Shown: positions 20,346 to 30,940, counted from the stretch's first letter. The stretch: 64,000 nt of DNA from Ichthyophis bannanicus (GCA_033557465.1 CM066043.1:75980662-76044661), one strand, 5' to 3'. A program made the numbers and translations. Notes: generated from the letters alone by a model not told the origin.

Positions 20346-22000
20346 TCAGGTTGGATGACTGCAGCCATGCTTGGTGTGAGTCCCAATGCCTGTGGTTGCC
20401 AACCTGCCCAATGAATCGAAGCCATCATAGGCTGCCCAAGACAAAAACTTTGAGCATTCCTTTACTGCCAAGGTTAGGATCTTGAACCTCTGTAGGGGTT
20501 CCCCCTCGAGGCCAGCCGAGAATCCACCAAGCTCCTTCAACAGTTCCTTCAGGAACATGCCGATATAGAACTGAATAGGATTTGATCCAGCATGTAAGCA
20601 TCGAGCCTTGAAAGTCCTTCCGGCCACGGATGTCGAGGGTTCGGGTCTCCCTACCGGGTGGCACTGATGAATGGGTCTTTTGGCTCTTAAGCTGGCGCAC
20701 TGCCAACTCCATGACCATGGAGTTGTGGGGAAACTGGGTCTTTTGGAACCCAGGGCTTCGGCATACCCCATACATGGCATCGAAGTGCTTGCTAACAACT
20801 GGTACCGACACAGGTGTTTTCCCACATTCAGAGGAGGAAGTGGTCAAGTTTCGAGGGCACCAGGACCGTAAGGGCTTCCTTTGGGGGTGCCTCATATTGG
20901 AGTATCTCCAATTCCTCTGTCCAAGGGTCCTCCTCGGCCTCTGTCTTGATGGCGAGGGCCTTGGTCATGTCCCTGGACATGTCCCGCACAAAATCGAGGA
21001 ATGCAAAGTCGTCGGGCGGGGGAGTGGTGTCAGGTTGTCAGGGGAGACGGGTCCGAAGGTGCATTACAGTTCCACCTCGTGTGCAGGGACTCTTTGTCCT
21101 CGTTCTCCCATTCAGATTCGAAGTCAGAGTCCAATAACGCGTGATCACCTTGGCCGAGGGCTACTCTCAGCGGTCCATGACCTCTGAAGGATCACTGGTC
21201 CGAGCTGCGGGTGCTCACCGGGGAGGACTGGTGTCCTGAACAGGAGCAGGACCTCGTCTGGGGCTGAGGGCTCTCTTGAGGCCAATGGCACTCAAGGACT
21301 AGCTCGATGTCCGGTGAAGACCTCGATGTCAAGGGTCCCATCAATGGGGCGGATTAACTGGATGAGCCAGACATGGCCACTAGGACAGATATACTGCTCT
21401 CTAGAGTTGCCATTCTGGTCTCCATACCAGTTGGCTCTGCAACCTTCAATGTGGGCATCAAGGGTTTCGGGCTTGGCATCGGTACTGTTGAGGTAGAGTC
21501 CTCGATGAGGATGGCCTTGGAGGCTCGAGGCTGGTTGGCAGATGCCGACTCCTCCTTATGGGGCAGCTTGGCGGGCTGCTCCTGCTCCGATTCCTCAGAC
21601 TCACTCCTGGGACTGTGGGTCCTGGGGTGGGATTTCCCTTTCTTCCCAGATCCATACTCCAAGGCGATCTTCAAGGATTTGTTCTTCTTGCGCTCCACCT
21701 CCGGGGATTTCCACTCGGAGGAACTGCGGCCGCAGGACTCTGAAGAGGTTCTGGCTTGTGAGGAACTGAGGTATCGGAAGAGGCTCTGGAACATAGCATC
21801 ACCAGCACGGAGTCGGACTTCTGAAAGAAATTTATCTGCTGCTGATGGTAGCTCTTCAAGGCCTTTGAGGTCATGGTTCTTCAGAGTATGCAGTCTGAGT
21901 CATGCTCCCGGCCAGGACATCAGAGGCAGTAGTCGTGTGGGTCGGTGAGTGACATTTTGCCACACTGGTCACGCTTTTTAAAGCCGGCAGGGGTCCAAGG
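20346..22000 (-). pseudogene. DIRS gag-like ORF, copy A3 (broken)
   Basis: Remnants of the conserved C-terminal domain at 20895-20346 read FQKTQFPHNSMVMELAVRQL and YIGMFLKELLKELGGFSAGL. The middle Ser-rich region is at 21794-21354, and traces of the Cys/His start (SLTDPHDYCL context) occur near 21930-21980. Order and motifs match A1 and A2. Confidence 0.65.
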
Positions 22001-22440
22001 CCTTTGGCTGGAAAAGGGCATGAACGCCAGTCAAGGAGCACCTCGATGAAAAAAACAAAAAATTGATAGATGAACCCGAGAAGCAACACAGAGGCGAGCT
22101 GGCTCAGAGGCAGAAAGAAACGCAACCGGAGAAACAGAATAATAAAAAAAATCAAATTTTTCTGGGGAAAACTGGACAGCATCTTATGTGTTTCGTGGAA
22201 AAAAGGAGATTGAGGCAAGATGGCACTCTTGGGCAGTAAGTGAATCAAGCATGTGTGATACATCTCCCAAAGGCTGTCTTTGAAAGCTAGGGAGATGCTT
22301 CCACGTGGGCTCCGTCGGCACCCATATGTGAGGGTTGACTTTCTGCTTGTTCCCGGAGAATCAAGCAATTAGCTATTCTGCCCAAATGCAGAGAAGTGCA
22401 CAGAAGAGCAACAACTGAACTTAATGCCAGAACTTTAACG

Positions 22441-22621
22441 CCTACTCAAAGGAGATGTATTTATATTTCTAGAAATATAAATGATTTCCCTGTTTACTTC
22501 CATGTTAATTTTCCTGTTACTTGTAATAGGTCTGTTATATCTGACCAATTGTTGTATTGTTTCAATGTAAACCGCGCTGATGACAAATAGCGCAGTACAT
22601 AAGAAAATTAAATAAATAAAT
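22441..22621 (+). mobile_element. LINE 3' tail inserted in repeat D1
   Basis: AATGTAAACCGCGCTGATGA, then AATAGCGCAGTACATAAGAA and an AAATAAATAAAT end. This has the same layout as the LINE tail at 7200-7265. Copy D2 lacks it at the matching position, so it is an insertion. Confidence 0.6.
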
Positions 22622-23078
22622 GTAAGAGGTCTGTGCTCAGGGCCAAGGAGGAATTTATGTCCATTCTGTGAGTGGACAACTCCCTGTAGCATTTTTTCTG
22701 GGCTTTGCTGAAATGAGTTCTAAAAATAAAAGGGAATCATGCTGGAATGAATGCATGCGCATATAGTGGAATTGTATGTGGCACATGACAGTAATCATTC
22801 TGCTCGGAATATTGCTCAGAATAATATCGGTGTTCAAAGACACTGATATTGTTCAGAGTAAACTTCTGAGCAGAGATATGCATCATATAGAATTCCAGCA
22901 GATGCATCTGTGCCTTTTGTAAGCAGGATCTAGGCGCTGCTAATACAGATGCCTGTGCACGTGTGCCTGACAGTTTGCATGCCATTTGCTTGTTGCATAC
23001 AGGTCCACAACATCTGCGTTACACTCGTGCTAGAAACCTATGTGCATGGCTCACCCGCTCTCTGCATTAGCTCCTTAA

Positions 23079-23261
23079 GAAGTGTTAGAAATCCTATTTA
23101 CTTCATGTTCAATAGAAGCAATAAGGAAACAGACATAGGGGGTTTTCTCTGGTTTCACCTATACTGTTTCTTAATCTTACATGGAGTAACTGGCACTAAA
23201 CATTTCTGCCTACCCTTTCGAAAGGGTATTTAGAGTACATTGAGCCTAACAGAGACAAAAG
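23079..23261. other. SCAMP2 intron, no gene seen
   Basis: No ORF or repeat recognised apart from an 18-bp perfect palindrome TACCCTTTCGAAAGGGTA at 23212-23229. Confidence 0.4.
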
Positions 23262-23507
23262 ATAAAAATACAAACAATGCCATTGATAATCAAAAAAGAC
23301 CATGGCTACTGCTGGTCAAAAACGCTGAAATGCCATGGTATGAGGCAAACCGCGTTGTCTGACCAGCTACAGCCCTGGTCTTTTTGCTTGGCGGCATTGT
23401 TTGTATTTTTATTCAAGATATATTTATACTGACCCCTGACACAGGCTCTTAAACTGAAACTAGGCCAAGTCGGGTTTTGAATAAATTTTTGTATCTAAGG
23501 AAAAAAA
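23262..23507 (+). repeat. Long hairpin followed by degenerate hammerhead-like Penelope 3' end
   Basis: Arms AAAAATACAAACAATGCCA (23267 onward) and TGGCGGCATTGTTTGTATTTTT (about 23389-23410) enclose a second inverted pair: AAAGACCATGGCTACTGCTG against CAGCTACAGCCCTGGTCTTT. Next comes ACCCCTGACAC...CTGAAAC...GTCGGGT (23432-23475), which matches the layout of the better-preserved hammerhead-like motif at 27580-27625, but with CTGACAC in place of CTGATGA. A poly-A run follows at 23501. Probably a Penelope-like remnant. Confidence 0.5.
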
Positions 23508-23675
23508 AAGACTTGATGTGGCTGTGGTTCTTCTCTGCTCCCTTATGCTGGCACAAGTGGGATTAAAACATGATGTGCAGAGGATTTCAGATCAGCAGGT
23601 AAATGTAGATGGACAGTCACCTTTCAAAAGAGGTACAAACAGCCTGAGAATGCAAGAAACAAAGATGCAGCCTAC

Positions 23676-23777
23676 CTGTCTCCCCATCCTGGGATGCCCA
23701 CTGCCTGGATGATAAAAATAACAATCTGGCAAAAAAATACAAAGAAGTACACAAAGAAACTGAAGGAGCTGTCAGAC
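23676..23777 (-). CDS. SCAMP2: SCAMP2 internal exon (membrane segment 3)
   Basis: Thirty-three whole codons read [20 protein letters not shown] and then [13 protein letters not shown], the third hydrophobic segment of SCAMPs. The acceptor is TTTTTTCCCTTGCAG (AG at 23779-23778), with a good pyrimidine tract. The donor is ACAG|GTAGGC (23675 downward). The one-base start phase joins the AG end of the exon at 23965 to make Arg, and the exon ends with AG of a Ser or Arg codon. The intron between this exon and the previous one is only 187 bp (23778-23964), in contrast to the intron of about 37 kb upstream. The exon for membrane segment 4 and the C-terminus was not found between 1 and 23675. Confidence 0.95.
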
Positions 23778-23964
23778 CTGCAAGGGAAAAAATGAGAGAA
23801 AAAGGTGATCAGGGGGAGTGAAATCTAGGAACTCATCCCAGCCACACAGAGGGTCTCTCGGAATTTCACACACAGACACTAAAAGCAATCCCAAGACAAA
23901 ATGGCAACCTTCTGCCTTCCCTAGGCTCTTATCTACATCCTTACACATTAGCAAGAGAGTTTAC

Positions 23965-24124
23965 CTGAAAGCTTTGTAGATGGGCCTGTACCAACAGACA
24001 AAGGCGCATGGGGTGAACATAAGAAACCAAAGAATTGAGAGGCCAAAATCCACCCCCCTTGCTGAGTCTACAGTGAACCATGCCAGACATGCGAGCAGAT
24101 TCAGAAAGTGGGTCATTGCGTGAA
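23965..24124 (-). CDS. SCAMP2: SCAMP2 internal exon (membrane segments 1-2 and the E-peptide loop)
   Basis: Fifty-two whole codons read [16 protein letters not shown], then [16 protein letters not shown], then [10 protein letters not shown]. This gives two hydrophobic segments followed by the conserved cytoplasmic loop called the E peptide, which in SCAMP2 is implicated in exocytic fusion. The [10 protein letters not shown] form is characteristic of SCAMP2 (other paralogues have, for example, RPLYGAF). The acceptor is ATATGCAG (AG at 24126-24125) and the donor is CAG|GTAAAC (23964 downward). The first two bases complete the split codon from the 61129 exon, and the last two (AG) join the next exon to give Arg. 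The exon is undamaged, so the host gene looks functional despite its repeat-packed intron. Confidence 0.95.
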
Positions 24125-24249
24125 CTGCATATGAAAAAGAGAAAAATTAATTAAGGATACAGTGGTAGCATCAGTTATAAAATGATGTGACTTACTGATG
24201 TATGGCTGTTCCTAGATTGATTAACTTTGTTGGTTCCCACAATAAAACG

Positions 24250-24865
24250 TTACAGCTCGATACAGCTAAGTGTGCTTCCATTAGTGCAAGCAATAGTACA
24301 GTGTTTGTACAGAATTTTCTGTACTAGTTTGGGAACAGAATGCAGGAACGAATGCAACATGAGCATAATCAATGCACAAATGCCTACACTAATGGCAGCA
24401 CCCCGTGCATTTAAATGGACAGTAATGAAGCAATTAGCTATGCAGCACAGATGCAGAGAAATGAGCAGAAGATCAGAAGGCCGAGTTCAACACTGGGATT
24501 TTAACGCAAGGTCCAAGGAGGTGTTAAAGGTTAGATCATAGATCTTCAGCATACAGCACCCACCACCTTTCTGGCTTTACTGAAAATAGTGCTAAATAGA
24601 AAAGAAAAAAAAAGCCAGGGGAAGCGTGCATGTGCTGGAATGCCATCTGGCACCGCAGAGCATTCCAGCACAAGGGCCAGACTGTCTTATTTGTGCGCAA
24701 GAGGTGCTGCTTATGCATGTGTGCATGTATCTGGCTTGCTTTTCCTTGTTTAGCGCAGACTTTTTGTGCATGCTGTTTGTTTACAGCATCACCAAGAAAA
24801 ACTTCTGTACTAAACTTGTGTTAGGAAACCTACTTTAGCGCAGGGTTTCTGCGTCGAGCCCTTAA
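24250..24865. mobile_element. TTAA-flanked unknown repeat D, copy D2
   Basis: 616 bp homologous to D1, uninterrupted. The right end is CTGCGTCGAGCCCTTAA (complement TTAAGGGCTCGACGCAG). The left end TTACAGCTCGATACAG is the decayed partner. No coding capacity, so it is non-autonomous. The TTAA target suggests piggyBac-related mobilisation. It lies 125 bp upstream of the SCAMP2 exon at 23965-24124. Confidence 0.6.
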
Positions 24866-25490
24866 TATTTTATGCCTAGCAGGGCCTACCCTACCGTTAG
24901 GTACACCAGGTATCCGCCTATACTGGCACACTTTGGGGGTTGGAAGCACAGCTCCTGCGCAGACAGCAAACACAGCAGTAGACCATACAGCATCAGTGGG
25001 CCTTTGAGCATCCACACCATACATGGTTCAAGGCCTATGCATCCCACTCCCTCCGACATTTATATCGGAGGGGGAGAATGCAGAGATCTTGAGCATGAGT
25101 GCATGTGTGCTCAAAGGCCCGCTGTTGTGCTGAGCTTTTTTTTTTTTCTATTCAGGCTTGGTTCTGAGTTCCAGCAGAGGAAACACTGTAGCATCGGTTC
25201 TTTTAGTAGCTGTGGTGGCAGGAAGAAACGGAAGATGCTGGACATTTGAGGGACGGGGAGGTGGTGTAGAAAAACAGCAATTCTTGACTGTTATGGGGGG
25301 GGAAGAGTGTGGGGGTGCCGGACAAAAAGGTTCATTTAGGGCATCAGATATCCTTGGGATGGCCCTGATGCCGGAGGGAGGGGAGGGGGGGGTCGACGAC
25401 AACCCGTTTGGATACTTTGCTTTGGAAGTCATTGGAAAAAAAAGCAGAAGTGAATGCCAGAGCTGCATTGTTATGAATTCTGAATAAATC
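24866..25490. other. SCAMP2 intron, no gene seen
   Basis: No recognised repeat or exon. A short hairpin CCCTCCGACATTTATATCGGAGGG lies near 25050-25075, and a G-rich run (GGGAGGGGAGGGGGGG) near 25375-25390. ORFs here are low-complexity and unsupported. Confidence 0.4.
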
Positions 25491-26606
25491 TTAGTTACTC
25501 ACCTGTAACAGGTGTTCTCCAGGGACAGCAGGAATCAGTCCTTACATATGGGCGATGTCAGCACCAACGGAGCCCGCGTGGAGCATTTCCCCAGCTTTCA
25601 AAGAAAGCCTTTGGGAATGCCACCATGCATGCGTAGTCCCCTTCCCACCCAAAGGTGCCATCTTACTCAGTCAGGTGCCATAGTTATAGCCCCTACAAGA
25701 AGATAGCAAAAATATATACAGCAACTCCAAGGGGAGGAGGGAGGGTTGTGAGGATCGATTCTTGCTGTCCCTGGAGAACACCTGTTACAGGTGAGTAACT
25801 ACGCTTTCTCCAGGAACAATCAGGAAGTCAGTCCTCACATATGGGACTCCCTAGCTACAGGCTACTGAGGACCTGTAGGAAAAAGCATGGCAGCGCCATG
25901 AGCAGTCGCCAGTGAAAGCCGAAGGCAGCCCAATGACCCTGGGTCCATGGATGGCCACACTTTCAGTAGCCGGAATAAGAAGGATCGGAGGGCAGGAGTT
26001 GCTTATGGAGTACAGCCTGGCCGAAGGTGGCGTCCCAACGGGACTCCCTCTCCAGGCAGTAATGCACTGCGAAGGTGTGAGTGGAGGACCAAGTGGCGGC
26101 CCGGCAGATGTCTGCCAGTGGCACTCAGCGCAGGCTAGCGATTGATGTCGCCATCGCTTGGACATTGTGAGCCGTGACTTGGTGGTCCAGGGGAAACCAG
26201 ACCTGGGCCTGGGCAAAGGTGATGCAGTCCGCCACCCAGATGGACAAGGTACGCTTGGGACCGCCATCCCTAGGTGGCTAGGATCGAAGGAGACCAGCTG
26301 CCCGGATCTGCGGTGGTCCCAAGTCCACGGCAGGTAGAAAGAGAGCCCTCTTACAATCCAGGGTCCACTGTGAAGAATGTCTGACACCTAGTCAGCGTGG
26401 GGCTTCAGGAAGAAGGTGGGCAGCACTATCTCTTGATTGAGATGAAAATCCAAGACACACTTTGGGAGGAACTTGGGGCGAGTCCAGAGGATCAACTCGT
26501 GTATGGTGCCTCAGCCATCAGCGCCTGGAGTTTGCTGACCCTCCGGACAGAGATGAGAGCCAGCAGGAAGGCCACCTTCCACGACAGATGTCGCAGCAGG
26601 CAGGTA

Positions 26607-27693
26607 CTGTCCAACTAAAAAGCACAAATCCAGAATGGGCAGAAGCCCCATTGTTCGCTTCAGGACGAGGAAGTATTGGGAGTAAACCCCCATCCTCAGA
26701 AGTGCGGTGAATTTTGAATTTGAATTTTGTGGGTGGTAGTAATTGGTTTTGGTATTGTTTCTTTCCTTTTTAATCACAGCGCAGCCGCCAGTGCATCTTG
26801 ATAATAAGAATAGGTAACTGTCGGCAGGCAAGTACAGAGCACCAAGACTAGTATTTTTGCGAAATAGTTGCGGCTCAATTTGTTCAATAGAGGTAAGAGA
26901 CGGTATGTCATCAGTATTACAATTTCAATGTAATAATAATTTAATTAAAATTTTTTTTTTGGGAATAGAGCCTACACGTATGTAAGAATGATTGCAAGGT
27001 CTTATATAATCAGGTGTTTGGTCTTATTCTCATTCACAATATTAGAATATATTGCACCAATTGTCCACTACGATCCTGTTGCGCTTTTCCTTGGTTGGGC
27101 CTTTCCTATAATTGTGGATATCACAGTATTAGATTCGCCCATTTATAATAGTCCTCTATTCTCTCATTGTAGTAATCAGTGTGGCAAGGTACAGCGTATG
27201 GAACACACAGGTATGGTTTTAATATGTATATAATTTTGAATGACTATAGGTTATATTGTTTTTACGTTTATTGGTTGGTTTGTCACTTTTTAAAAGGTTT
27301 CATGGTTTTTAATTGTGGCTATTTATTTATAATTATGATTTATTCAAATGTTTTATATATGGATATTTATTTATTTACTTATTCATTTATTCAATGTTAG
27401 GTCTTTTGCTGTACTTTGATATGCATATTTATTTATTCGTTTATTCATCCATTCAATGTAAGGTCTTTTGCTGTACTTTAATAGTGCCTTTATGATTTGC
27501 TTTTATACTCGTTTTTAATTGTAATTGTTTTTAATTATTTATGGATGTTTTAATATGTTTTTATGTGTTTTGTAGCCAAAAGCCCCTGATGAAGGCATAA
27601 GCGAAACACGGCCTGTGTCGGGCTTGGCTTTAAGAGTAAGAGTGTTCTAATAAAGAATTCCTTCCTTGCTATCCACGGTTCCTGACTGGTTCT
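26607..27693 (+). mobile_element. Chimeric 1.1-kb insertion with hammerhead-like 3' end (Penelope-like)
   Basis: Flanked by a perfect 14-bp duplication GCAGCAGGCAGGTA (26593-26606 and 27694-27707). Its first 100 bases contain a copy of RT sequence from a DIRS element (26627-26709, matching 28642-28730 with few differences). The middle is AT-rich with a tandem duplication. Near its end (27580-27625) is a hammerhead-like core. No intact ORF. Target-primed insertion is inferred from the target duplication. Confidence 0.65.
27580..27625 (+). ncRNA. Hammerhead-ribozyme-like motif
   Basis: In order: stem I 5' side AAGCCC (27580-27585), core CTGATGA (27586-27592), weak stem II GGCATAAGC (27594-27602), core GAAA (27603-27606), stem III CACG/TGTG (27607-27610/27614-27617), the UC cleavage position (27618-27619), and stem I 3' side GGGCTT (27620-27625), six pairs with the first strand. 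Stem II seems one base short, so activity is uncertain. Penelope-like retroelements are known to carry such motifs. Confidence 0.55.
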
Positions 27694-28245
27694 GCAGCAG
27701 GCAGGTAGCCATGGGCTCAAAGGGCGGCTTGGTCAGCTGCGTGAGGACCACATTGAGATCCCATTCCACTGGAGCAGGGCAGGTAGGGGGCCTGGAAAGG
27801 AGCAGGCCTCGCATGAAGAGAGACACAAGCGGTTGCCCCAAAAGAAATTTGCCGTCGATGGGGTGGTAGTTCGCTGAGATGGCACTCAGGTGAACCCTGA
27901 CTAAGTTAGACTTCAGCCCAGACTGCAAAAGGTGGAGCAGGTACTGCAAGACCAAACTGGTAGGGCATGAAAATTGGTTTACTCAAAGCTCTGACGTCAC
28001 CGAGAACCGATGCCACTTGAAGGTGTAAGCCCGTCTAGTAGAGTCCTTTCGTGAGGCCAAAAGAATGTCCTCGATTTCCATGGGAAGATGGTAGGATGCT
28101 AGAGCGATCCACTCAGTCCCCAAGCTGTGAGGCATAGGGACCTCAGATTGGGGTAGAGAAGCAGACCCTCCTCCTGCCTCAGCAGCTCCGGTGAGAAACT
28201 GAGCAGGATCAGGGGCTCCGTCGAGATATGGGGCAGCAAGGGAAA

Positions 28246-28900
28246 TCAAGGCTGAGGCCCTGTCCCAAGACTGAGGCCCTGTCCCAATGGACCTTGAGAA
28301 GGGTTCGGGCAATGAGGGGCGTGGTGGGGAGAGGCATATAGCAGGCACGTTCCCCACGAGTTAAGGAAGGCATCCAGGGCCACACTGCCCGGCTGCGGGA
28401 GGGGACCATAGAACCAGGGGGCAGACGCAAAGCCGACGGGGAGTACCCTGTACTGGTAATGGTTTCCCTGAACCATGAAGTGGAGGTAATTTCTGTGTTT
28501 GGGATGGACAAGGATGTGAGCGTAAACATCCTTTAAGTCCAAGGAGCATAGCCAATCGCCCTGCTGGAGGTAGGGCAGTAACGTTCCAAGGGAGAGCATC
28601 TTGAACTTCTCCTGCACTGGGAACTTTAGGTTTTGCAGGTCAAGAATGGGCAGAAGCCCCACTGTTCGCTTCAGGACGAGGAAGTATTGGGAGTAAAACC
28701 CCCATCCTCGGAAGTGCGGTGGCACTGGTTCTACCACGCTGTCCTCGAGGAGGCTTGCGAGCTCCTGACTCAGGAGGGCCTGGTGCTGGGGAAGCTGACG
28801 TGGCTCCCCGAGGAAGTATGGAAGAGAGGCTTAGTTCAGATGGGGAAGATAGCCCTCCCGAACGACCTGGAGGACCCAGGCGTCTGTGGAGATTGACTCC
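28246..28900 (-). pseudogene. DIRS reverse transcriptase, copy A4 (core deleted)
   Basis: RT text runs FYSQYFLVLKRTVGLLPILD, then SLDLKDVYAHILVHPKHRNY, then VLPVGFASAPW. It then jumps straight to DAFLNSWGTCLLYASPHHAP, which in other copies lies about 0.9-1 kb further on, past RNase H. The YLDD motif and the RNase H catalytic blocks are gone. Confidence 0.75.
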
Positions 28901-30940
28901 CACCTGTGGGAGAAATGGACCAGACGCCCCCAGATGGGCATGCGCCCTGCTAGATGACGAGATGCTATGCAGATGGCGTCAAAACCCCAGGGATGACTGA
29001 GCCGGTGCTGGGGATTGGGTCTTGGGATCCTTCAGCTTACGAGGGCCGAGGATCGTGGTCTTGCCCTGACCGGGGGTTGACGTCAGCGGATAGGCCGGGT
29101 AACCCCTGTACGAGAGCCCCTTCCAATGGAAGAAAGGCTTCTTGCTCTGCTGCTTTTTCCTGGGAAGGGAGGAAGTTTTCCGGGAAAGGTGAGTACGAGT
29201 CACGTACTCTGTCTCAATCTCCGCTGCCTTATCCTCCTTGACGTCCAGCAGCTTTCTCCTGGACCCACTGTTCCAGATCAGAGGACTGGAGCCACGCCTA
29301 CCGGTGGGCTCCAATGCCAGTCGCCACCACCTGGGCAGAAGACTCGAAGCCATCGTACGCTGCTCATGAGAGTTACTTCAAGCATTCTCTGACTGACTTC
29401 GAGAGGGCCTGAAAACATCAGAGATGGTCTCCATCAAGGCCTGCCGCAAAGCCTCCAAGCTCTCTAGTGAGGTCACGGAGGAACATCCCAATGTATAATT
29501 GGTAAACTTGGATGCAGCATGACAGCATGGAGTTCTGATAAGCCTTGCGCCCTTAGGGCTTCCAGGGTATGAGACTCTCTGCCTGGCGGGACTAAAGAAT
29601 AAGTCTTTGAGCTCTTCAGCTCCACATGGCTGATTCGACCATCATCGAGGTGTGGGGAAGCTGGGCTTTCCGAAACCCCAGGCCCCACTGAACTCTATAC
29701 ATAGTGTCCAGGCGCTTGCTCACAATAGGGACAGAGGCTGAAGTCTCCCACATTCAGAGGAGTTGTCTGTTCAGGATGGGGAAACTGGCACTGAAAGAGC
29801 CACTTTTGGAGGGACTTCATATTGCAGGATATCAAGCTCCTCCGTGCGAGGCTCCTATTCCAACTCTGTGGCGAGCGCCAGGGCCTACGCCATGTCCCAG
29901 ACGAACTCCAGAAAGGAGATGTCCTCGGGTGTTGAAAGCTGCCTCTGGGTCAACGGGGAGGGGAGGTCTCGGTGGGATTGTCTCCAGGGAGGTCTCCCCG
30001 TCACACTCCCACTCTGAGTAGTCCATGGAGGACGCTAGGTTGGGCGGCTCGAGATGGGTCAGTGACCTGCACCGGATCTCCGAGGCCAAAACTTGCCTGG
30101 AGCCGGAGGTGCTTACCTGAGAAGATCTTTGCCTGAGGACTGGGATGGAGATCAAGACCCGTGCCGAGGATCCTCATGAGACCTTTGGTTTCAGGGGTCA
30201 CTGCGGCGGCCCAGGGAGTCTTTGAGGTTGAGGTCTTTGCAGTCTCGAGGTGCGTGCCGGCAGGACCTGGCACCAGCACCTGCTGAGCAATGAGGAACAC
30301 AGAAATACTGCGTTCCAAGGCCAGCATTCGGGCCTCCTACTCAGGAGTGGGGCCCTGCAACACTGACATCGGAGTGACCGGGTTGGGTATCGAGGAAGAG
30401 AGGTAGTCCTCGCCGGGATGACCCTCGGGAGACCAGGCACTTTCGCCGGCGGCTTCTGTATCGGTTCGAGGTACCTTGCTGGGCCGCTCCCTCTCCAACT
30501 CCAGAGACTGCCGAGGGGGGCTGAGAGACCGTGCGCATGACCTCTCACGCTTGTCTGGCACCCCTGACAGAGTCCTCGCAGCCTTCTTCTTCCACTCGCG
30601 TTCGGGCGACCCCTGGTCAGAGTGCCGCTGGGCCCGGGAAGGAGCCTTGGGAGACTCCAGAGGTTGCGGGGCCGAAGAGTGAGAGCCTACCGGGGATACC
30701 AGGGCTGCCTTACAGAAGAGATCAACCAGCTTCTGCTTATGACTCTGGATGGCCTTGGAGGACATCTTCTTACAGAGGGAGCATAGCTCTGGGTCATGGT
30801 CAGCTCCTAGACACCCGAGATAACAGTCCTGGGTGTCCGTGAGCGACATGTTTTTTGAACACCTATCACATTTCTTAAAACCGGAGGCCACTGGGGGGAA
30901 AAGGACCCCTGCGAGATCAAAGATCCTCGATGTGGACGTC
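28900..30940 (-). pseudogene. DIRS gag-like ORF, copy A4 (broken)
   Basis: The start region at 30942-30337 has SGFKKCDRCSKNMSLTDTQD and the Cys/His cluster, then SSKAIQSHKQKLVDLF. Frameshifted remnants of the middle and C-terminal domain run to about 28980 (YVTRTHLSRKTSSLPRKK). Same protein family as A1 and A2 gag. Confidence 0.65.

Larger units (their letters stand above)
16586..22362 (-). mobile_element. DIRS-type retrotransposon, family A copy A3 (old, diverged)
   Basis: Left end GTAGTTACTCACCTGTAACA, with the near-palindrome at 16595-16609 and its inverted copy in the internal complementary region at 16867-16881. The right end reads CATATGTGAGGGTTGACTTT and closes at CTTGTTCCCGGAGA (22362). 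It carries gag-like, RT/RNase H and recombinase remnants in the usual order, all with frameshifts. It is inserted 12 bp from the Tc1 end, in repeat D1. It belongs to a subfamily distinct from A1/A2/A7. Confidence 0.9.
14833..23078. mobile_element. TTAA-flanked unknown repeat D, copy D1 (split into four pieces)
   Basis: Pieces are 14833-15007, 16573-16585, 22363-22440 and 22622-23078, totalling about 0.72 kb. The ends are inverted: TTAAGGGCCGATGCAGAAA at 14833 and the complement TTAAGGAGCTAATGCAGAGA at 23078. The homologous copy D2 runs straight across the junctions: CATTTAAATGGACAGTAATG then AAGCAATTAGCTATG, against CATTCAAAT|TACATGATAAAG|CAAGCAATTAGCTATT in D1. This proves that Tc1 and A3 are later insertions. 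TTAA at both ends suggests a piggyBac-like non-autonomous element. No ORF. Confidence 0.65.
25851..28200 (-). pseudogene. DIRS tyrosine recombinase, copy A4 (split by insertion)
   Basis: The N-terminal part at 28160-27694 has EIEDILLASRKDSTRRAYTF and VLQYLLHLLQSGLKSNLVRV. The C-terminal part, below the insertion, is frameshifted at 26592-25851. Host sequence reads straight across when the insert and one 14-bp duplicate are removed. Non-functional. Confidence 0.75.

Noticed and set aside
1..23675. Search for the next SCAMP2 exon (membrane segment 4 and C-terminus)
   Set aside because: No minus-strand stretch in the non-repeat parts gave the expected hydrophobic segment followed by a basic tail, so it is probably outside the window.
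25148..25487. Overlapping ORFs of about 106-109 residues on both strands
   Set aside because: Low-complexity Pro/Ser- or Gly-rich translations with no splice signals or motifs.
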